64,000 nucleotides of DNA from Coprococcus eutactus (GTDB lineage: Bacteria > Bacillota > Clostridia > Lachnospirales > Lachnospiraceae). This document shows, one piece after another, positions 62,738 through 64,000 of this stretch; position 1 is the first letter of the stretch, and each line of letters opens with the position of its first letter. The translations under genes and the position numbers were made by a program. The notes beneath the pieces are model-generated. The model was not told the origin of the DNA. It was given only the letters and a program-made list of their open reading frames with translations, and did not search any database. The DNA lies in assembly GCF_025149915.1 (NCBI RefSeq), contig NZ_CP102278.1, forward strand, positions 1,162,001-1,226,000, written 5' to 3'.

Positions 62738-63817
62738 ATGGCAATTACAGCAGCTCAGGTTAAAGAGTTAAGAGAGCTTACAGGTGCTGGTATGATGGAT
62801 TGCAAGAAGGCACTTGCAGAGACTGATGGTAATATGGAAGCAGCAGTAGATGTACTTCGTAAGAGCGGTGCGGTTAAGGCTGAGAAGAAGGCAAGCAGAA
62901 TCGCAGCAGAGGGTATCTGCCGTGCAGCAGTTAATGATACAACAGGTGTTGTTGTTGAGGTTAACTCAGAGACAGACTTCGTTGCTAAGAATGAGATATT
63001 CCAGACATTTGTTCAGCAGATAGCTGATCAGGCACTTGCTTCATCACTCGTTGGTGGCAAGGATGGCGAGGATGTTGAGGCACTTCTTGGTGAGAACGGA
63101 CTTAAGGAAGAGCTTGTTGACAAGACTGCTACGATCGGAGAGAAGTTATCATTCCGTAGATTTGAGAAGGTTACAGGCGATGTAGTTGTTGATTACTTAC
63201 ATGGCAATGGTAGAATAGGTGTTATCGTAGCTGGCAACGGCGCAAGCGATGACGCTGCAAAGGAAGCTCTCAAGAATGTGGCAATGCAGATCGCAGCTAT
63301 GAACCCACAGTACATCAGCAGAGCAGACATCTCAGCAGACGCTATGGCTAAGCTCAAGGAGATCACAGTTGACAGTGCACTCAATGCACCTGATACACTT
63401 CCAAAGCCAATCCTTAACAAGCTGATCGCAAAGGCTGTTGATGGCGTATGGAGCGCTGAGGATGTAGCTATTTACGAAGAGAAGAAGAGCAACATGAACT
63501 TCTTATTCAACTTCCTTTCAAAGGAGGCTAAGGCACAGCTTGCAGAGCTTGCTATGGCTGATAAGGACGCAATCGTTGCAGACAAGATATTCAGTGGTCT
63601 TGTTGAGGGACGTATCTCAAAGCAGGTTAAGGAGATCAGCCTTCTTGATCAGGTATATGTAAAGGCTGAGGATGGAAAGCAGACAGTTGCCAAGTACCTT
63701 GAGTCAGTAAACAAGGATCTCAAGATCGTTAAGTTTGTTCGTTTCGAGGTCGGCGAGGGAATGGAGAAGAAGAACGAGGATTTCGCAGCTGAGGTTGCAA
63801 AGCAGATGAACGTTTAA
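62738..63817 (+). CDS. tsf: Translation elongation factor Ts
   Basis: This 359-residue nucleotide exchange factor for EF-Tu has the UBA-like N-terminus VKELRELTGAGMMDCKKAL and the core VNSETDFVAKNEIF, whose Asp-Phe pair disturbs the EF-Tu Mg site. It is longer than the usual 280-310 residues. The extra length is near 225-280, just after the PQYISRADIS segment, with PKPILNKLIAKAVDGVWSAE and a hydrophobic NFLFNFLSKEAKAQL helix before the coiled-coil and final subdomain. GGAGGT before the ATG is strong. A terminator follows at 63855. Confidence 0.96.
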   Translation: MAITAAQVKELRELTGAGMMDCKKALAETDGNMEAAVDVLRKSGAVKAEKKASRIAAEGICRAAVNDTTGVVVEVNSETDFVAKNEIFQTFVQQIADQALASSLVGGKDGEDVEALLGENGLKEELVDKTATIGEKLSFRRFEKVTGDVVVDYLHGNGRIGVIVAGNGASDDAAKEALKNVAMQIAAMNPQYISRADISADAMAKLKEITVDSALNAPDTLPKPILNKLIAKAVDGVWSAEDVAIYEEKKSNMNFLFNFLSKEAKAQLAELAMADKDAIVADKIFSGLVEGRISKQVKEISLLDQVYVKAEDGKQTVAKYLESVNKDLKIVKFVRFEVGEGMEKKNEDFAAEVAKQMNV

Positions 63818-63854
63818 TCTGTTCCACGATTTGAATATAAAATAAGAATGATTG

Positions 63855-63893
63855 CCTTACGGTTTACTTCAGGGTAGACCGTAAGGTTTTTTT
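63855..63893 (+). terminator. Terminator of rpsB-tsf
   Basis: CCTTACGGTTTAC (63855-63867) pairs with GTAGACCGTAAGG (63874-63886), with one mismatch, and is followed by seven T. Confidence 0.95.
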
Positions 63894-63938
63894 GTTTTGC
63901 TTTTTCGTGTAGTATTGATCGCTTTTCACCTGTCTATA

Positions 63939-63967
63939 TTGAAATACTGTACCTCGTAAAATATAAT
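63939..63967 (+). promoter_or_regulatory. Promoter of the next, unseen gene
   Basis: TTGAAA (63939-63944), 17 bp and TATAAT (63962-63967) form a near-consensus promoter. CAGGAGAAAGG close to the window end is a likely ribosome site. pyrH would be expected next by Firmicutes gene order, but it is not visible. Confidence 0.8.
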
Positions 63968-64000
63968 TGCAATGAAGATATACAGGAGAAAGGGACAGGA

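Overview
The window reads as a chromosomal segment of a low-to-mid GC Gram-positive anaerobe of the family Lachnospiraceae, possibly Coprococcus or a close relative. The evidence is a single-chain PurL of about 1250 residues, CodY, Spo0A-type regulators, archaeal-type LeuC/LeuD and Asd, a short ACT-domain SerA, many BIG_2 surface domains, strong AGGAGG-type ribosome binding sites and canonical sigma-A promoters. The genus call is inference; no rRNA or tRNA gene is visible. 

Layout: 1-534 is the 3' end of an unrecognised gene. 765-2521 holds two tandem Spo0A-like regulators, the first with a degenerate receiver. 2765-4634 holds two tandem aspartoacylase-like M14 proteins of identical length, the second without its zinc ligands. 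4876-8628 is purL. 8777-23400 is a cell-surface polysaccharide locus: a GT-C membrane transferase (minus strand) divergent from a GtrB-like transferase, four more GT-A transferases, a DUF4422 protein, a Wzx-type flippase, and a distinct AT-rich sugar-modification module (WbqC, FkbM, ATP-grasp, Gfo/Idh/MocA, DegT). It ends in broken genes at 23408-24339. 

24351-36481 is an amino-acid block: a LysR regulator divergent from leuC-leuD-leuB-ilvD-ilvB-serC-serA-asd. Nearly every spacer in this block holds a long dyad or structured leader. Two spacers, before serC and before asd, share a conserved core whose stems covary; this is the strongest candidate here for something undescribed. 

36714-44970 carries a 1410-residue secreted EF-hand/LRR/BIG_2 protein, a small P-loop kinase-like protein, a DUF1015 protein and a GlgB-like protein that has lost two catalytic residues. 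45115-48213 carries an MscS channel and two CobW-type GTPases, one His-rich and one fused to a YcgQ/DUF1980-like domain. 48393-52775 is an ABC export-like operon with a large extracytoplasmic partner. 52861-55475 is comM-dprA. 

55545-63817 is topA-codY-(SwrB-like)-(YceG/LysM-like)-(membrane protein)-rpsB-tsf. This is the Bacillus codY...swrB-rpsB-tsf neighbourhood with the flagellar/chemotaxis operon absent. The window closes with a strong promoter for the next, unseen gene. CodY and the BCAA genes lie in the same window, so CodY control is plausible, but no convincing CodY box was found at leuC. Start codons were often moved downstream of the longest ORF where a Shine-Dalgarno sequence and family alignment favoured it. 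All calls are from reading the sequence; no database search was run.
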